A stretch of 64,000 nt of DNA, taken from Aplectana chamaeleonis. Lineage: Eukaryota; Nematoda; Chromadorea; Rhabditida; Cosmocercidae. The stretch spans positions 807,001 to 871,000 of the forward strand of contig JAPDOI010000289.1 of NCBI GenBank assembly GCA_029168955.1, read 5' to 3'. The translations under genes and the position numbers were made by a program. The notes beneath the pieces were generated by a model, which did no database searches, was not told the origin of the DNA, and saw nothing but the letters and a program-made list of their open reading frames with translations. Within the stretch, counting starts at the first letter, position 1; each line of letters opens with the position of its first letter. Of this stretch, positions 20,266 through 31,564 are shown piece by piece.

Positions 20266-22401
20266 ATAATAATAATAATAATTCATTACGCCGTTTAAGA
20301 CAGTCGTGATATAATACATAAGAACCTCAAAAAATACATAAAATAAATTCACACCGATGATTATTGCTCACAGAAAAGATAGTGAAATACCTTAGTATGA
20401 AAGTAGTGTGTTAGAAGCCATTCGTTTAAAAACCCTAAAGTTAGTCGGTATAGGATCAATGGTGCTCCTCAACTCAATATAAGCAGAGCCAGCACGCGCA
20501 GTGAATGCATGCAATCTAATTCCACTCCTAGGTATGGGATATGTGATTTTGATGCTTCCTCCACGCGTTCGCGATGCAGTGAGTCTGTAAAACGAGGACC
20601 GCACTACACTAGCTAACCCAGAAATTATCTTAAAAACCATACAAACATCTCTGAGTCTCCTCCTAGACTGCAATGAGTGTACTCCTAGAAATTTGTTCCT
20701 TATTTTGGACTTCGGAAGACGAGAGTATAAGAATCCTCCATATCTAATTACAACCTTGCGGGTATAGTTATTTTGTATTTTTTCGATAGCTTGAATGTCC
20801 TTCACCTTATGTGGTGCAAACACTGTGGTCCCGCATTCTACCAAAGGCCTAACATACGTTACGAAAGCCTTCATTAGGACACTTTTGTTTCTTGTAGCCA
20901 ACCCTTTCAGTAACTGGTAGCTGCGAGCGTTCGCCTTTCTGCAAATTGTTCTGTAGTGTTCAGTAAAATCAAGTTTGTTGTCATAGGAGAACCCCAGGTC
21001 AAGGACTTTCTCTACAACAGGAATCGTATTATTTTGAATTGTGTACCTTCGTGAAATCTCATTTCTACCTACTCTCAAATGCTGCGTTTTTTCTGGAGCA
21101 AGGGGAAGACCCCAGGAAAGTGCCCAGCTGCCGACTGCATCAATAGCTTTCTGAATTTGATCTGAAAAATTCCCACTGATCTTGCTGTAAATCTTAAAAT
21201 CGTCAGCATATTGCATACATTTGACACCAAGATTCTCAATGATTTTGGCTAAGTCAGCGGTGAAAATGGCGAAAAGAATTGGTGATAGTACTCCTCCTTG
21301 TGGAACACCACTCTCGACTTCATGAACTTCTGACAAAGTTTGGCATACTCTCACTTGGAATGTTCTACCACGGATGAACTCGCCTATCCATTTTACCAGC
21401 ATAGGATGAAAACCTAACTTTTTCAATTTATGTATAAGCTTTGTATGACCAACCCGATCGAAAGCCTTGGAGAAATCAAAGTAAATTATGTCACATGCTT
21501 GTTTTGTTTCGAGAATATTGGTCCAATCATTCAGACATTCCAAAAGATTCGTTTCGGTTGACCTTCCTTTCATGAAACCATGTTGACAATTCGGAATGAT
21601 AGAGTTGTATTCAAGATGTCCCCAAATGTGGATTTTCAGTATCTTTTCGAAAATTCGGCAAAATAATGATGTTATAGAGACTGGCCTGTAATTCTTTGGA
21701 TCGTGAGCAGGCTCTTTTTTGAGCAGTGGCGTCACGTAGGAATGTTTCCAACGTTTTGGCACCTCTGAATACATGAAAGATTGATTAAAAATATACGCCA
21801 ATGGTTTTGATATCACATGAGCAGTTTCTTTAATGAATGGCAAGGGAATGTGGTCAGCAGATACTGAAAAGGAAGATGGCCAATCGTGTATCAGTTCATA
21901 AATTTTAACATCATCAAACCAAGGAATGGGATCCATAGAAGACAATAAAGTAGGATTGAAATCCGGGATAGTTGATTCATCAGGTGAAAATATTTCCTTA
22001 AAATGTTGTGCAAGTAAGTTTGCTTTATCCAAATCTGAAATCGCTCGAGAGCTTTCTTTTCTCAGAACAGAAATTCTATTACTTTTGCTAAGCTTCTTAT
22101 TCAAATACTTGTAAAAACTACGCTTTTGACCGGATTCAATTATTTGTTTTTCAATATTGTGGTTGTATTTTTCCAATTTCTTTGCAAATTTTGAAGAAAA
22201 TTGTTTGAATCTTTCCCAATCTGATGGTGTTTGAGACCCATATGCCTCCTCAAACAGGCAATTCCTGTGAGTCAGCATGTTTTCGAGGTACTTCGGCAAG
22301 AATGAGCGTGTTGTGAAGACGCGCTGCCACGGTACAAATAATTCAATCGCATGGTGCAAAATTCCCAAAAACATTTCGTATAAACATTTCGTACAGATCA
22401 T
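20266..22401 (-). mobile_element. 5'-truncated CR1/Jockey-like non-LTR retrotransposon
   Basis: On the minus strand the intact RT frame (22,401 to 20,392) is followed by a short untranslated part and a (TTA)n-type tail at about 20,266-20,283, a typical 3' end for this group. No endonuclease domain precedes the RT, so the insertion is 5'-truncated near 22,400. No convincing target duplication was found. Confidence 0.75.
20392..22401 (-). CDS. Reverse transcriptase, CR1/Jockey-like, intact 669-codon frame
   Basis: A long uninterrupted frame. An N-terminal linker of about 200 residues leads to RT motifs in order: TPLLKKE, NYRPVSI, GFMKGRSTETNL, IYFDFSKAFDRV, ESGVPQGGVLSPILF and MQYADDFKIY (catalytic YADD, near residue 400). 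The C-terminal thumb region includes YVRPLVECG and the NNYTRKV block. The absence of stops or frameshifts over 2 kb sets it apart from every other RT here. It lacks the APE endonuclease, so it is not autonomous; the annotated start is simply the first ATG. The product would copy RNA at a nicked target site in the nucleus. Confidence 0.85.
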   Translation of the reverse strand: MICTKCLYEMFLGILHHAIELFVPWQRVFTTRSFLPKYLENMLTHRNCLFEEAYGSQTPSDWERFKQFSSKFAKKLEKYNHNIEKQIIESGQKRSFYKYLNKKLSKSNRISVLRKESSRAISDLDKANLLAQHFKEIFSPDESTIPDFNPTLLSSMDPIPWFDDVKIYELIHDWPSSFSVSADHIPLPFIKETAHVISKPLAYIFNQSFMYSEVPKRWKHSYVTPLLKKEPAHDPKNYRPVSITSLFCRIFEKILKIHIWGHLEYNSIIPNCQHGFMKGRSTETNLLECLNDWTNILETKQACDIIYFDFSKAFDRVGHTKLIHKLKKLGFHPMLVKWIGEFIRGRTFQVRVCQTLSEVHEVESGVPQGGVLSPILFAIFTADLAKIIENLGVKCMQYADDFKIYSKISGNFSDQIQKAIDAVGSWALSWGLPLAPEKTQHLRVGRNEISRRYTIQNNTIPVVEKVLDLGFSYDNKLDFTEHYRTICRKANARSYQLLKGLATRNKSVLMKAFVTYVRPLVECGTTVFAPHKVKDIQAIEKIQNNYTRKVVIRYGGFLYSRLPKSKIRNKFLGVHSLQSRRRLRDVCMVFKIISGLASVVRSSFYRLTASRTRGGSIKITYPIPRSGIRLHAFTARAGSAYIELRSTIDPIPTNFRVFKRMASNTLLSY

Positions 22402-22689
22402 ATATAATGTGTTTGATTTTTTGATGAAGGAATAAACACTACTCCATTATCTAGTAGCAAGTAAGGATTGATGTGGTGTAATGTTTCTTTAGTGTAACGT
22501 TCAGTGATTACGCTTGTGGTTACCGATTAGAAGCGAAGATACAAAGACTGCGCTCAGACGAGCTAACGTTCACTTTCAGAAGATTAGCGAACTGCTGAAT
22601 TATGGCAGACTAAAAATACAGATATCACGGTCAATATAAAAACTAGCCAACGGAATTTCGTCAATGAGAATGACTTATGAAGAGAGCCG
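22402..22689. other. Flank between the retrotransposon and R1, no feature
   Basis: AT-rich; no open frame or repeat match recognised. Confidence 0.4.
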
Positions 22690-24145
22690 ACTGTGAAAAT
22701 TGATGACTGCAAGTTCCAGTGAAAGAAGCAAATAATCGTATCTTCCTACTTGAGAAGTACCCTGTACATAAAAACCCGAATTTTATCCAGCTTGAATGCC
22801 GCAATCCCTTAGAGACTGGGCTCGCCGTGCGATATGGTGTTTGTCCGCAGCTACACAGCGCACACTGGAGTGGACGCGCGCACGATATTAATTAAAAATG
22901 TGTTTTATTACAGAACGGGGAGGAGAAAAGAATCGAAAGTGGAGTAAATGGAAGAAGGCAGAAATAGGATGCTTTCAATGTAACCATTTCAGAAATTTAA
23001 TGTAAATAAACTAAATTGGAGCATGGTGAATTTTTCGGACTTGACAAGGTTCATTCAAATGAAGTTTGCTGATTAAAAACAGCATTAACCATGAGAACTA
23101 AGAGCATTGGGAGAAAGAGGAAAATCTGGCGATTATTTTAGTAACGAAAGCTTTTTTATTCAATGTGATTTAAGGACCTTAAAACTCGTCCCATTTTTGT
23201 CCCGGTTTTCGGGGTAAAACCGGGACGAGATTTAATGTCCTTAATTCACATTAAAAAACGATCTTGTTGAAGCTAATTTGTTTGCCAGATTCTCCTCTTC
23301 CCACATTATCCTTTGCTCGCATGTTTAATGCTACTTTTTATCAACTAGGTTCGTTTGAATTAAACTTGTCACGGCTAAATACTTACCCCTGCTCCAACTT
23401 TGTTTGTTTACATTACATTTCTAAACTGGGTACATCCAGAAAAAACAATTTTCATCATCTTCCATTTCCTTCGGTTTCAATCGTTTTCTCTTCCCCGTTC
23501 TGAAATAAAATACATGTTTTATTAATATTGTGTGCGCGTCCACTTCCGTGTGCGCTGTGTAGCTGCGTACACACACCACATCGCACGGCGAGCCGAGTCT
23601 CTAAGGGATTGCGGCATTCTACGTAGGTAAAAATCGGGTTTTCCACTCCCTACGCATCTCATCAATCCCTAAATGGTTCCACAACACAAAATAATTCTGA
23701 GAATTTCTTCATCAGACCGATCAAACACGGATTAATCCTTCATACATAGGTTCAGGAAAACATTCGATGGAAAACATTAATTACTGCAATAAAAGTAGCT
23801 CTGTTGTTGTTTGTAATTGCTGAATTGTAATGAATAAAAAAATGTTTTATATTTTGTCACAACTTACCTTCTTATCAAAAAATTTCTTCATAAGATTGTT
23901 TGGAAGTTTAAAAATTACACTACCTTTTTTGTTGACATTTTCGGAATTTTATTTATTCAGTGGTTTTTTATACTCTGGTTTATCAAAATAAGGAAGTCAA
24001 GATCATGGCTGTTGTGCTCGACTTCTCGGAAAACAGCCGATTTTGATTTCCCATAGGGGGGGGTGCCTGAAAATTACCGAGCTTAGGGGGGGGGTCATAT
24101 TCAAAGTCGCCATGCCGGGACGTGTGCCCAGCCCTGGGTGGTGCA
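22690..24145. repeat. Dispersed repeat R1, copy 2 (compact)
   Basis: Matches 1-560 plus 3,378-4,265 as one contiguous block, lacking the 2.8 kb insert of copy 1. The inverted arms (about 22,760-23,240 and 23,270-23,650) are almost back to back. The 87-bp foldback is at 23,164-23,250. The tail ends GTGCCCAGCCCTGG at about 24,137. Confidence 0.8.
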
Positions 24146-24284
24146 CTGAACTGGTCAACCGGCAAATATCGTGGGAGCTCAGTCGTCCACCGCTAAAACC
24201 CATGCCAAATTGTGTTATTCCCAGGTAAAGCAGGCTGTTTTCGGCCACTTTCTCGGCGAGGTGTAAGGGTGGGCCTCCAATCAA

Positions 24285-24768
24285 AGGCAGTGTGTAAAAA
24301 ATGTGTTTACGTTTCCACTAGGAATGGGTAGTGGAGGGGCACAATGTAATGTTCATGTTGAAAGAGCGCATGAAAACGAGTCAGTAAAAGCTTCAAAAGA
24401 GCCCAAAGTTGCCAATTCGAGCGCAAGGCAAACCCCAAAAGCGCAACACACGCCCACCGACCTGAACAAATGAAAGCTCGAGATCGTGAGATGAGCGATG
24501 ATTTCCAGTCATTAGCCCCGTTCTTCCCTTCATTCTCAACTTCTCTCCTAACTCAGGTCAGCTCGCATACATCGGCTGCAAAAGACGGAAGTTACAAGCC
24601 TCGGACAACTCGTCCACCATGTTTCCTTAGCTCAAATTTTGAGGGACCATAACTCCGTTCCCAGAAGGTCTTGTACGATTCCAAAAACATCATTGGAATC
24701 AGCATGGGGCCGTTTTCAAGATAGGCGGAAAAACAGAAAAAAGTTTTTTTTAATCGTGAACACTGCCT
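24285..24768. mobile_element. TTAA MITE, copy b (484 bp)
   Basis: Left end AGGCAGTGTGT after TCAA, right end ATCGTGAACACTGCCT before TTAA. The internal TCAGCTCGCATACATCGGCT is shared with copies f and i and, inverted, with copy d. Confidence 0.75.
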
Positions 24769-25062
24769 TTAAATGATTAACGGTGATAACTTGGCAACGA
24801 TAGGCAGTCGTGACCACCGCATTCAATTGTGGTGATTGACCAATGACGACCAATGACGTGCCGAATCGCTACAATTTCGGACTCGCCTGAGTCGTGCCTG
24901 GAACATTTCGGGTTCGTCTTACCTTACACTTAGTTGACCTTGACTGAGCCCCGGGTTTACGCTGGCCATAGTAGGCCAAACGCACGCATGGTCATTCACG
25001 TCAAGTTTTGTCCCGATTTGACGTGATTTCTCCTGTGATCTCTCTATCACGTGCTCAACCGG

Positions 25063-25071
25063 TATAAAAGG
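25063..25071 (+). promoter_or_regulatory. TATA-box-like motif
   Basis: TATAAAAGG about 50 bp upstream of an ATG in good context (GGCCATGG, 25,114). The ATG opens only a 16-codon frame, so this may be the promoter of a decayed LTR or gene. Confidence 0.35.
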
Positions 25072-25190
25072 CGCCTCACCTCATAGAGAGCCGCATTCTG
25101 CCCACCAGGACCGGCCATGGACGGGAAATTTGAGTCCCTGTCAGAAAGGGATATTTTTGGATAAGAGCGGCGACGCCTTCCGGGGGGGGG

Positions 25191-25362
25191 TGACTCCAGT
25201 GCTCCGGGACCGTGACGTCAGAGCTTCGGGACAGTGACGTCAGTGCTCCGGGGCAGTGACTGCAGGGCTTCAGGGCAGCGACGGCAGGGCTTCAGGGCAG
25301 TGACGGCTGAACTTCGGGGCAGTGACAGCAGGGCTTCAAGGCAGTGATGGCAGGGCTCAGAT
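25191..25362. repeat. 22-bp minisatellite, about 7.5 units
   Basis: Units resembling AGTGACGGCAGGGCTTCGGG recur every 22 bp, G+C-rich. The period is not a multiple of three and no frame stays open. The following 25,363-26,180 shows no recognisable gene. Confidence 0.8.
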
Positions 25363-26219
25363 CAAGCAAAAGTCTCACTTCGGCGGTTGGCCCCTGTAGA
25401 GCTGCGCTAGCCTCCTCCAGTGTATGAGCACATGTTCCATATTTAAGGTTGCGCCCTGATGATTATAGGTCAAGGTGTGTCAGTGATACAGCCTCGTCGG
25501 TGTTCATAACAAGAGTTGGGCTCCAAAAAGGAGGGCAACGAACACTTCAGAACATTCCAACAAGCCGTTTGTCGCTTCTGAGAGGACACTTGGCTCCATT
25601 CTTTTGACGCTGTTCTATTCGCGAAGATGAAAGCCTCCCATCAGAAACTCAAGAATGAGGTTTATCATGAACAGTGCCCTCAACCAAGCGATCGTTGTGG
25701 TTCGGTCTGTGCCTGCGAGTTGTTTTAGACCATTCATGAATCATGATTTCAACCGTTTGCGATGGTTTCAAAAAACTTACATCTGAGGATTCGCGAAAGT
25801 CAAAATTTTACTTCTGCATCTGTTCTGATGAAGTGCATAGGCTCCGAGAGGGGGGGGAGCACTACCAGCGAAATTCATATATTTTTGCTCCTATATATTG
25901 AATTGATGTTCCTTCTATTTTTAGAATTGAAGCTGAACGTTTCAGCGTCTCACAGCAGATGAAAAAGTCATATCCTGTGTGGTCCAATAAAACCGAATAG
26001 AGGATTAAAAAGATTTGTTCTCACTTTCCCTCAGAATCCCAGATCCTGCAACACTGGTGCATGTTCACACACGACATTTCTTCGCCAGACGAAGGCATCG
26101 GTGGAGTCTGGGGTTTCTGAGCATCGTTCGCGTATTTCGGACTCGCGACTACTTTCTTCTGTCCTGCAAATGTTTGTAGATCTAGGGTTTTTCATTCCTT
26201 CCTAAAATTCTTGAATTAC

Positions 26220-26549
26220 CGGCACATGTCTCTGTTCGACTTTTATCGCAAAATCCGCATTGTTCTCTGCAGTTTTCGGCCATCCAGTACTGGTTCGACT
26301 TGCATTTACCCAATAATGCATACTTTTCACATAACCTGTGTCGATTACTACACACTGAAATAGTTATAATATGGAAGCCGGCTGAGAATATAGAGAGGAT
26401 CCAACTTCTAACATACCGTCGGCGAGATTGTATTTTGGGATGCACTGTGAGCATGAAGCTGGACACAGAGTATTCATAACTTGAGGCTTTTTGTCACAGT
26501 CGCCTTGTCTAGCCAAAGTTTCACAGCACTCGTGAAGGTTCACGCATCC
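26220..26549 (-). CDS. Two ShK-domain exons of a tyrosinase/ShK gene
   Basis: Exon 26,417-26,549 (acceptor TTTGCAG, donor GTATGT) encodes ShK1: GCVNLHECCETLARQGDC, then MNTLCPASCSQC and IPKYNLAD. After a 62-bp intron, exon 26,220-26,354 (acceptor ATTTCAG, donor GTAATT) encodes ShK2: CSNRHRLCEKYALLGKC and MAENCREQCGFC. Both have the full cysteine set. The linker between the domains resembles that in nematode tyrosinases with tandem ShK domains. ShK1 begins in phase 0, whereas the last tyrosinase exon (58,869) ends in phase 1, so an intermediate exon is missing or lies undetected in the 32 kb between. ShK2 ends in phase 1, which fits the third-domain exons at 17,917 and 7,212. Confidence 0.8.
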
Positions 26550-26799
26550 CTGCAAATGGTCAGCCCTAGACTTTGGACCAAATCGAATATTTCTCGAGTA
26601 TTCTAATCATACAGGAAATCTGAGAATCTGCATTGCCGTACTTCCTTCAATAGAGCACCCGGGTGTTCTTTTTGAAAATCTTTCGAAAGGGGGTTCAACT
26701 GGCGGGAGGGGTTCGAGTGAAGCGAGAGTATTTCATACACAACTTAAATTTTGCAGTTAATATTTTCTTCTTCTTCTTCTGCAACCTCAAAGTGGTTTT

Positions 26800-27736
26800 T
26801 TGTCATAGGTTGAGGAACTGAGCGGCCTTCACAGGATTCGTCCAAAGGTCCAATGTGGTTAAGGAAGTAGGTCTCTTCGGGCACATGAACAAGTGCGCCG
26901 TGTCGTGTCCGGGAGCACCACAGTCCGGGCATGCGTCTGGTCGGCTGCTGTCGATCTTGTTGACGTAAGACATGAGCAGAATATAGTGACCACAGCGCAG
27001 CGAGGCAAGAGCACATCTGGCTCGCCTGCCGAGTTGAGACTAGGACTCGCAAACCCGAGGCGGCACTGCTCCTAAGATAGGATTCACAGCCGCCTTCTCC
27101 AGATATTCTCGAACAAACTGGGTGTGCTCCTCACGCAGAAGACGAAGCCTTTTCATGTTGGAGTCGGTCCATCTCTGTGCATCAACTTTACGAGGAGCAT
27201 CTGCGCCACACTGGTGCCGCATATTCCACAGTCCTAATCGACCTCTCTCTAATGGGCTTCATAATTCTCTTTGTCGGATGATTCGGATGTCTCAGAACAT
27301 TAATATACATCTGCTGTGCCTGGAGTTCACAATGCTGCTTGACTGGCAATATGCAGGCCTCCGCGTGAAGATGTTATAGTGGGATTCTCCTTGCACAACC
27401 GGTAGCAATTCTAAGCGCAGCATTCTGTACACGCTGCAGCTTATTCCAGGAGCTGTCAGATTCCAGGTGCTGCCACACTGGTGCCGCATATTCCAGAGCC
27501 GGCTGAGGTATTGCTCTGTAGGTTCTCAATATAGTCTCTCGGCTGCTTCCCCATGGTGTTCCTCCGAGAGCTCTCAGAACATTAATCTTTGTCATGACGA
27601 TTGTCTGTTTCTGTTCCGCGTTTTTGTGGAACTTCAGTGACGGATCAAGAATAAGCCCAAGCAGCTTGGAGAATCTTACTGCTGGCAAACGGTTACCATC
27701 CGATCTGACGTGTGGGTAGTTAATATTTTCGAACAA
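26800..27736 (-). pseudogene. Jockey-like RT 3' remnant
   Basis: The minus-strand frame at 27,736-27,374 reads FSKLLGLILDPSLKF, ALEYAAPVWQ and SWNKLQRVQNAALRIATG, the post-catalytic C-terminal region of Jockey-type elements. After an internal rearrangement it resumes near 27,222-26,800 with EEHTQFVREYLEKA and a CPDCG...H...C zinc-knuckle-like end. A short segment (CACACTGGTGCCGCATATTCC) occurs at both about 27,207 and 27,473, showing internal duplication. The catalytic domain is absent. Confidence 0.7.
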
Positions 27737-27737
27737 T

Positions 27738-28317
27738 TAGTCGACCAGCAAATATATAACGAATTACTTCACAATTCTCGAATATTTGTGGAAGTATTCT
27801 GGAAGCATTTCTCCAAATAATCTCAAAGCCCTGGAAGAATCGAGAGATCTAATTTCTGGGGCACTCCTAAAGAGCTCTTGATTTTGATTATCACCAGCAG
27901 CGGGGTGGTGAGCAATGGTGGAATATAACTGGTGATAAAGATGATTCGACAAAATCCTGATAGTCGCAATCGAGAACTTTTTAGGGCATTGTTACTTCAA
28001 AAGTTAACGACCGCGATAGGTTCAGTCGTCAGCCACGAATCTTGGGGGGCAAGGCTTACACAGTGGAAATGTGCTGTTGCAAGAACACCCTGCAGCCCCT
28101 GTCGCGGTTACTGGCTCGAACGGGGGTGTTATACCTGGAACGGGAAATCGCGCGGTCTCCCATCGCTATCGCAACTGTCTGTCGCACTGCAATGCAGGTG
28201 CCAGCCACAGAAGCATGGGCCCGCATTAAACCCCCTAATGTTGGGAACCCAGTGCTGACTTCGCAGGAGCAGCGGGTGTCTCACACCTATGCTGCGAAAG
28301 GGGTGTGATTGCCTCTC
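27738..28317. other. No gene recognised; small repeat at 27,850-27,920
   Basis: The segment with AGAGCTCTTGATTTTGATTA recurs at 51,970-52,020. A plus-strand open frame at 28,042-28,308 is not recognised. Confidence 0.4.
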
Positions 28318-28321
28318 TTAA

Positions 28322-28798
28322 AGGCAGTGTTCACGATGATTTTCGTTACAGAGTTTTTCACATAAAACAATGAGTTGGCCTCCAAGTGTTACCCAAATTA
28401 CGAAAAACTGACGAGGAACGCATTAAAACGTCGTATTTCAGTGACATTAACACGGACTAGTTGTCCGGTTGGATGAACATGTTCATGGTGGTTGTCACCG
28501 GTACAAAATGGGGCTAATCAGAAGTGGAGGGACATTTTAGGCAAAACAGTATTAGTTAGGGTCCGAAGGAAAGCACGGAGCAACAGAGAGTAGAGAATTG
28601 CAAAGGACGGGTCCGCAAAAGATTTCATTGTCACCACAAACACTCCTTGTGATACTTAAAAGGCGGGCTGATACTTAAGGATGTTGGGTACTTCCGGTGC
28701 GTTTTTCTCAATTTCTTCGTCATTTTAGTTTTACCCTGGGGCCACTTAGTCAATATAGTGAATAATCTCTAAATTGAAGATTATCGTGAACACTGCCT
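28322..28798. mobile_element. TTAA MITE, copy c (477 bp)
   Basis: AGGCAGTGTTCACGAT at the left after TTAA and the inverted ATCGTGAACACTGCCT at the right before TTGA. It is the first of three elements arranged end to end. Confidence 0.85.
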
Positions 28799-28802
28799 TT
28801 GA

Positions 28803-29279
28803 AGGCACAGTCCAACCTCAGAATCGTTTTTCTGTTTTTTTGCCTATCTTGAGAGCGGTCTCACACTGATTCCAATGATGTCTTTGGAATCGTGCAAGAA
28901 TCCCTAAGAACGAAGTTATGGCCCCTCAAAAACTGTGCTACAGAAGCAGGGTGGACGAGTGGTCGGAGGCTCGTAACTTCCGTCATTTGCAACCGATGTA
29001 TGCGAACCGACCTGAATAAAGAAAGAGGCTGAGAATGAAGGCAAGAACGGGGCTACTGGTTGGGAACCATCGCTCATCTCGCCGCTGTTGAGCTCGAAAG
29101 ATCGTAAAGGGGGCGTGCCAAAGTGGCTTCCTGGGATGGGCTCCCCAGGGTGGCTTCCCTCTATATCTCGCTTATTCGGAGGATTCGAGAGCTCACATTC
29201 GGCAGGGGCTATGAAGGGTGGGTGAGCTTCACAATTATGTGAAAATCTCTGATTTCGCCCCTGAGCTTGGACTGTGCCT
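28803..29279. mobile_element. TTAA MITE, copy d (477 bp)
   Basis: Termini AGGCACAGTCCAA and TTGGACTGTGCCT. It shares a single TTGA with copy c and a single TTAA with copy e. The interior is an inverted relative of copies b, f and i (GAGGCTCGTAACTTCCGTC near 28,967). Confidence 0.85.
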
Positions 29280-29283
29280 TTAA

Positions 29284-29768
29284 AGGCACAGGACACCCAG
29301 GAAATTATTTTTTAGATTTCATGTTTATTTTGGAGAGGGTCAAACCCTGATCACAATGATATATCTAAAATCGTCCAAGACCCCCTACAAACGGAGTTCT
29401 GGCTCCTCGAAGATGCCTATATTTTGAGTGCAAAAAATTAGTGGACGAGTTGTCTCGAATCTGTATTTCTTTTCATTTGCAGTCGCTACACGAGAACGAA
29501 CCAGAATGTTGGAGACATGCCGGCACTGGAGGAAAAGACGACGATTCGCTTGGAATTCATTCATATATCTAGCCGCTATCGAGTTCGAAATTCTGGTGGG
29601 GGGTGTGGCCCGTGGTGGTAGGCGAAGGGGGTCTGGGCCGTTGTGGTCGCTTATATCTCGCTTATTCGGAGGAATTGAGATCTCGCACTTGGCAAGTGTT
29701 ATACAAGAGGGGTCCACTACACAATAAATGAAAATCACAAAATTCATGTGTGAGGGTGCACTGTGCAT
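29284..29768. mobile_element. TTAA MITE, copy e (485 bp)
   Basis: Termini AGGCACAGGACACC and GGTGCACTGTGCAT, bordered by TTAA on both sides. Closest to copy l at 13,137 in inverted orientation. Confidence 0.85.
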
Positions 29769-29799
29769 TTAATGCACGCGGGCCGCCATAGATAGGGAC

Positions 29800-31325
29800 A
29801 GCGGAGGCATCCATTGGCCAACAGTAACGTCGGCGTGGATCTGGAAGAGACTTCGCATTCACTGTTGAAGGTTGGCGCAAACTCGGTGCCATATTTATTT
29901 ATTTTGCGCCGTTGCCGGCGTGCTCAAAAACTACAAAAAGTAAATTAAAAACATGGAAATGATTACAAAAACAAACAAAAACTTAGCGCAACGCTTCAAC
30001 AGCCGATCACAAGACCATTATTCTGATTAGAGAATAGTCTAAAAGGCGAAAGTACCTAATGTTAGGAGCCATTACAGGTTGTGGGGCAGTCAGGAACAAT
30101 AAACCGAAGTAGTGCTAGAAGCCTGGAACCGATCAATATTACCATTACGGGAAATAAATTCATAGCAATTCATATACTATTCGAGTAACTGAGTTGAAAG
30201 CGACCCTACCCACGCGGCTTCCTATGATGCACATCAAGGGTGTGCGTTAATGAAATTTTTTTTCGTTAACCGTTAATCGTTAATTTTTGAAAAAAAAACC
30301 GCGTTAATCCGTTAATGCGTTAACACGTTAATTTTGCATTTCGTTAACAATTTTGAAAACATTACCTGACCACCACGAACATCGACAAATAACCAGACGT
30401 CCCTAAAAACATGAAACACGTTCCATACCAAACACCGCAGTCCGTACACTCCAAACTTGGAAATCATATTCATGGATTATTAATACTATCAGCCAGAACA
30501 ATAAACGAATACTCTTCAAGAATAGGAATCCTGACATGCAAAAAAGCATAGATGAATGGAACATTAACGAAATAAAAATTAACGTGATTTCGGGACTTTT
30601 TCGTTAAACGTTAATCGTTAATTTTTGAAAAAAACACGCGTTAACCCGTTAATGCGTTAACACGTTAATTTTGCATTTCGTTAACAATTTTGAAAACATT
30701 ACCTGACCACCACGAAAATCGATAAATAACCAGACGTCCCAAAAAAAAACATGAAACACGTTCCATACCAAACACCGCAGTCCGTACACTCCAAACTTGG
30801 AAATCATATTCATGGATTATTAATACTATCAGCCAGAACAATAAACGAATACTCTTCAAGAATAGGAATCCTGACATGCAAAAAAGCATAGATGAATGGA
30901 ACATTAACGAAATAAAAATTAACGTGATTTCGGGACTTTTTCGTTAACCGTTAATCGTTAATTTTTGAAAAAAAAAACGCGTTAACCCGTTAATGCGTTA
31001 ACACGTTAACGTTATTAACGCACAGCCCTGATGCACATGGTCCTCCGACCACTGTTAGGTATCTGGGCGATGCATCATAAAATAGTTCCAAATGTCAGCG
31101 GTTGATAAGCGTACATGACAGGTTAAGGCAAACCCGTTCTTAGTTGCAGGCCTCTAGCACCTTACTTGAGATAGGCAGAAACTTGAAAGATGAAGGAAGA
31201 AGAAATATATGGATCCAATATGCTATAACATAGGTGCACCGAGTTTGCGCCAAGCTTCAACAGTGAACGCGAAGTCTCTTCCGGATCCACGCCGACGTTA
31301 TCTGTGCCATCGATGTGCGTTAGGA
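29800..31325. repeat. Inverted pair flanking the hAT-type element
   Basis: About 29,815-29,892 is repeated in reverse at about 31,238-31,308 (shared TTCACTGTTGAAG and CGCAAACTCGGTG). The enclosed 1.35 kb contains the hAT-type element at 30,235-31,030, so the arms may be termini of an older element it inserted into. Confidence 0.65.
30235..31030. mobile_element. Non-autonomous hAT-type element with 8-bp target duplication
   Basis: The termini are CAAGGGTGTGCGTTAAT and, inverted, CAGGGCTGTGCGTTAAT. They are bordered by the perfect 8-bp direct repeat ATGCACAT (30,227-30,234 and 31,031-31,038), the hallmark of hAT insertion. Inside, a 340-bp unit is repeated twice (starts near 30,262 and 30,602) plus a partial third from 30,942. 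Each unit begins with GTTAAC/GTTAAT-rich sequence. No transposase is encoded. Confidence 0.9.
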
Positions 31326-31564
31326 GGTATTGAGGTAGATTGTGGCGGCGCGATGTGCGAGGCAGCGAGTGAAATGGCGTCAATCTCTGGATGGGGGAAA
31401 CCGCGTTGAACCAAGTAGAGCGCGTGTCGAGTGCATTACGGATAAAAACTATCGGTAACGTTCACCGCAGATTTTCCCGTGGTCAACATTCTCCTATTTT
31501 CTCTTCTTCAATTTCTTTCCTTCTTTCCATTCCCTTTTCATAACACGTTCATCTGGTGAGTTTT

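Noticed and set aside
25191..25362. CRISPR-like array of short direct repeats
   Set aside because: Units are contiguous 22-bp copies without unique spacers, in eukaryotic DNA; a minisatellite.
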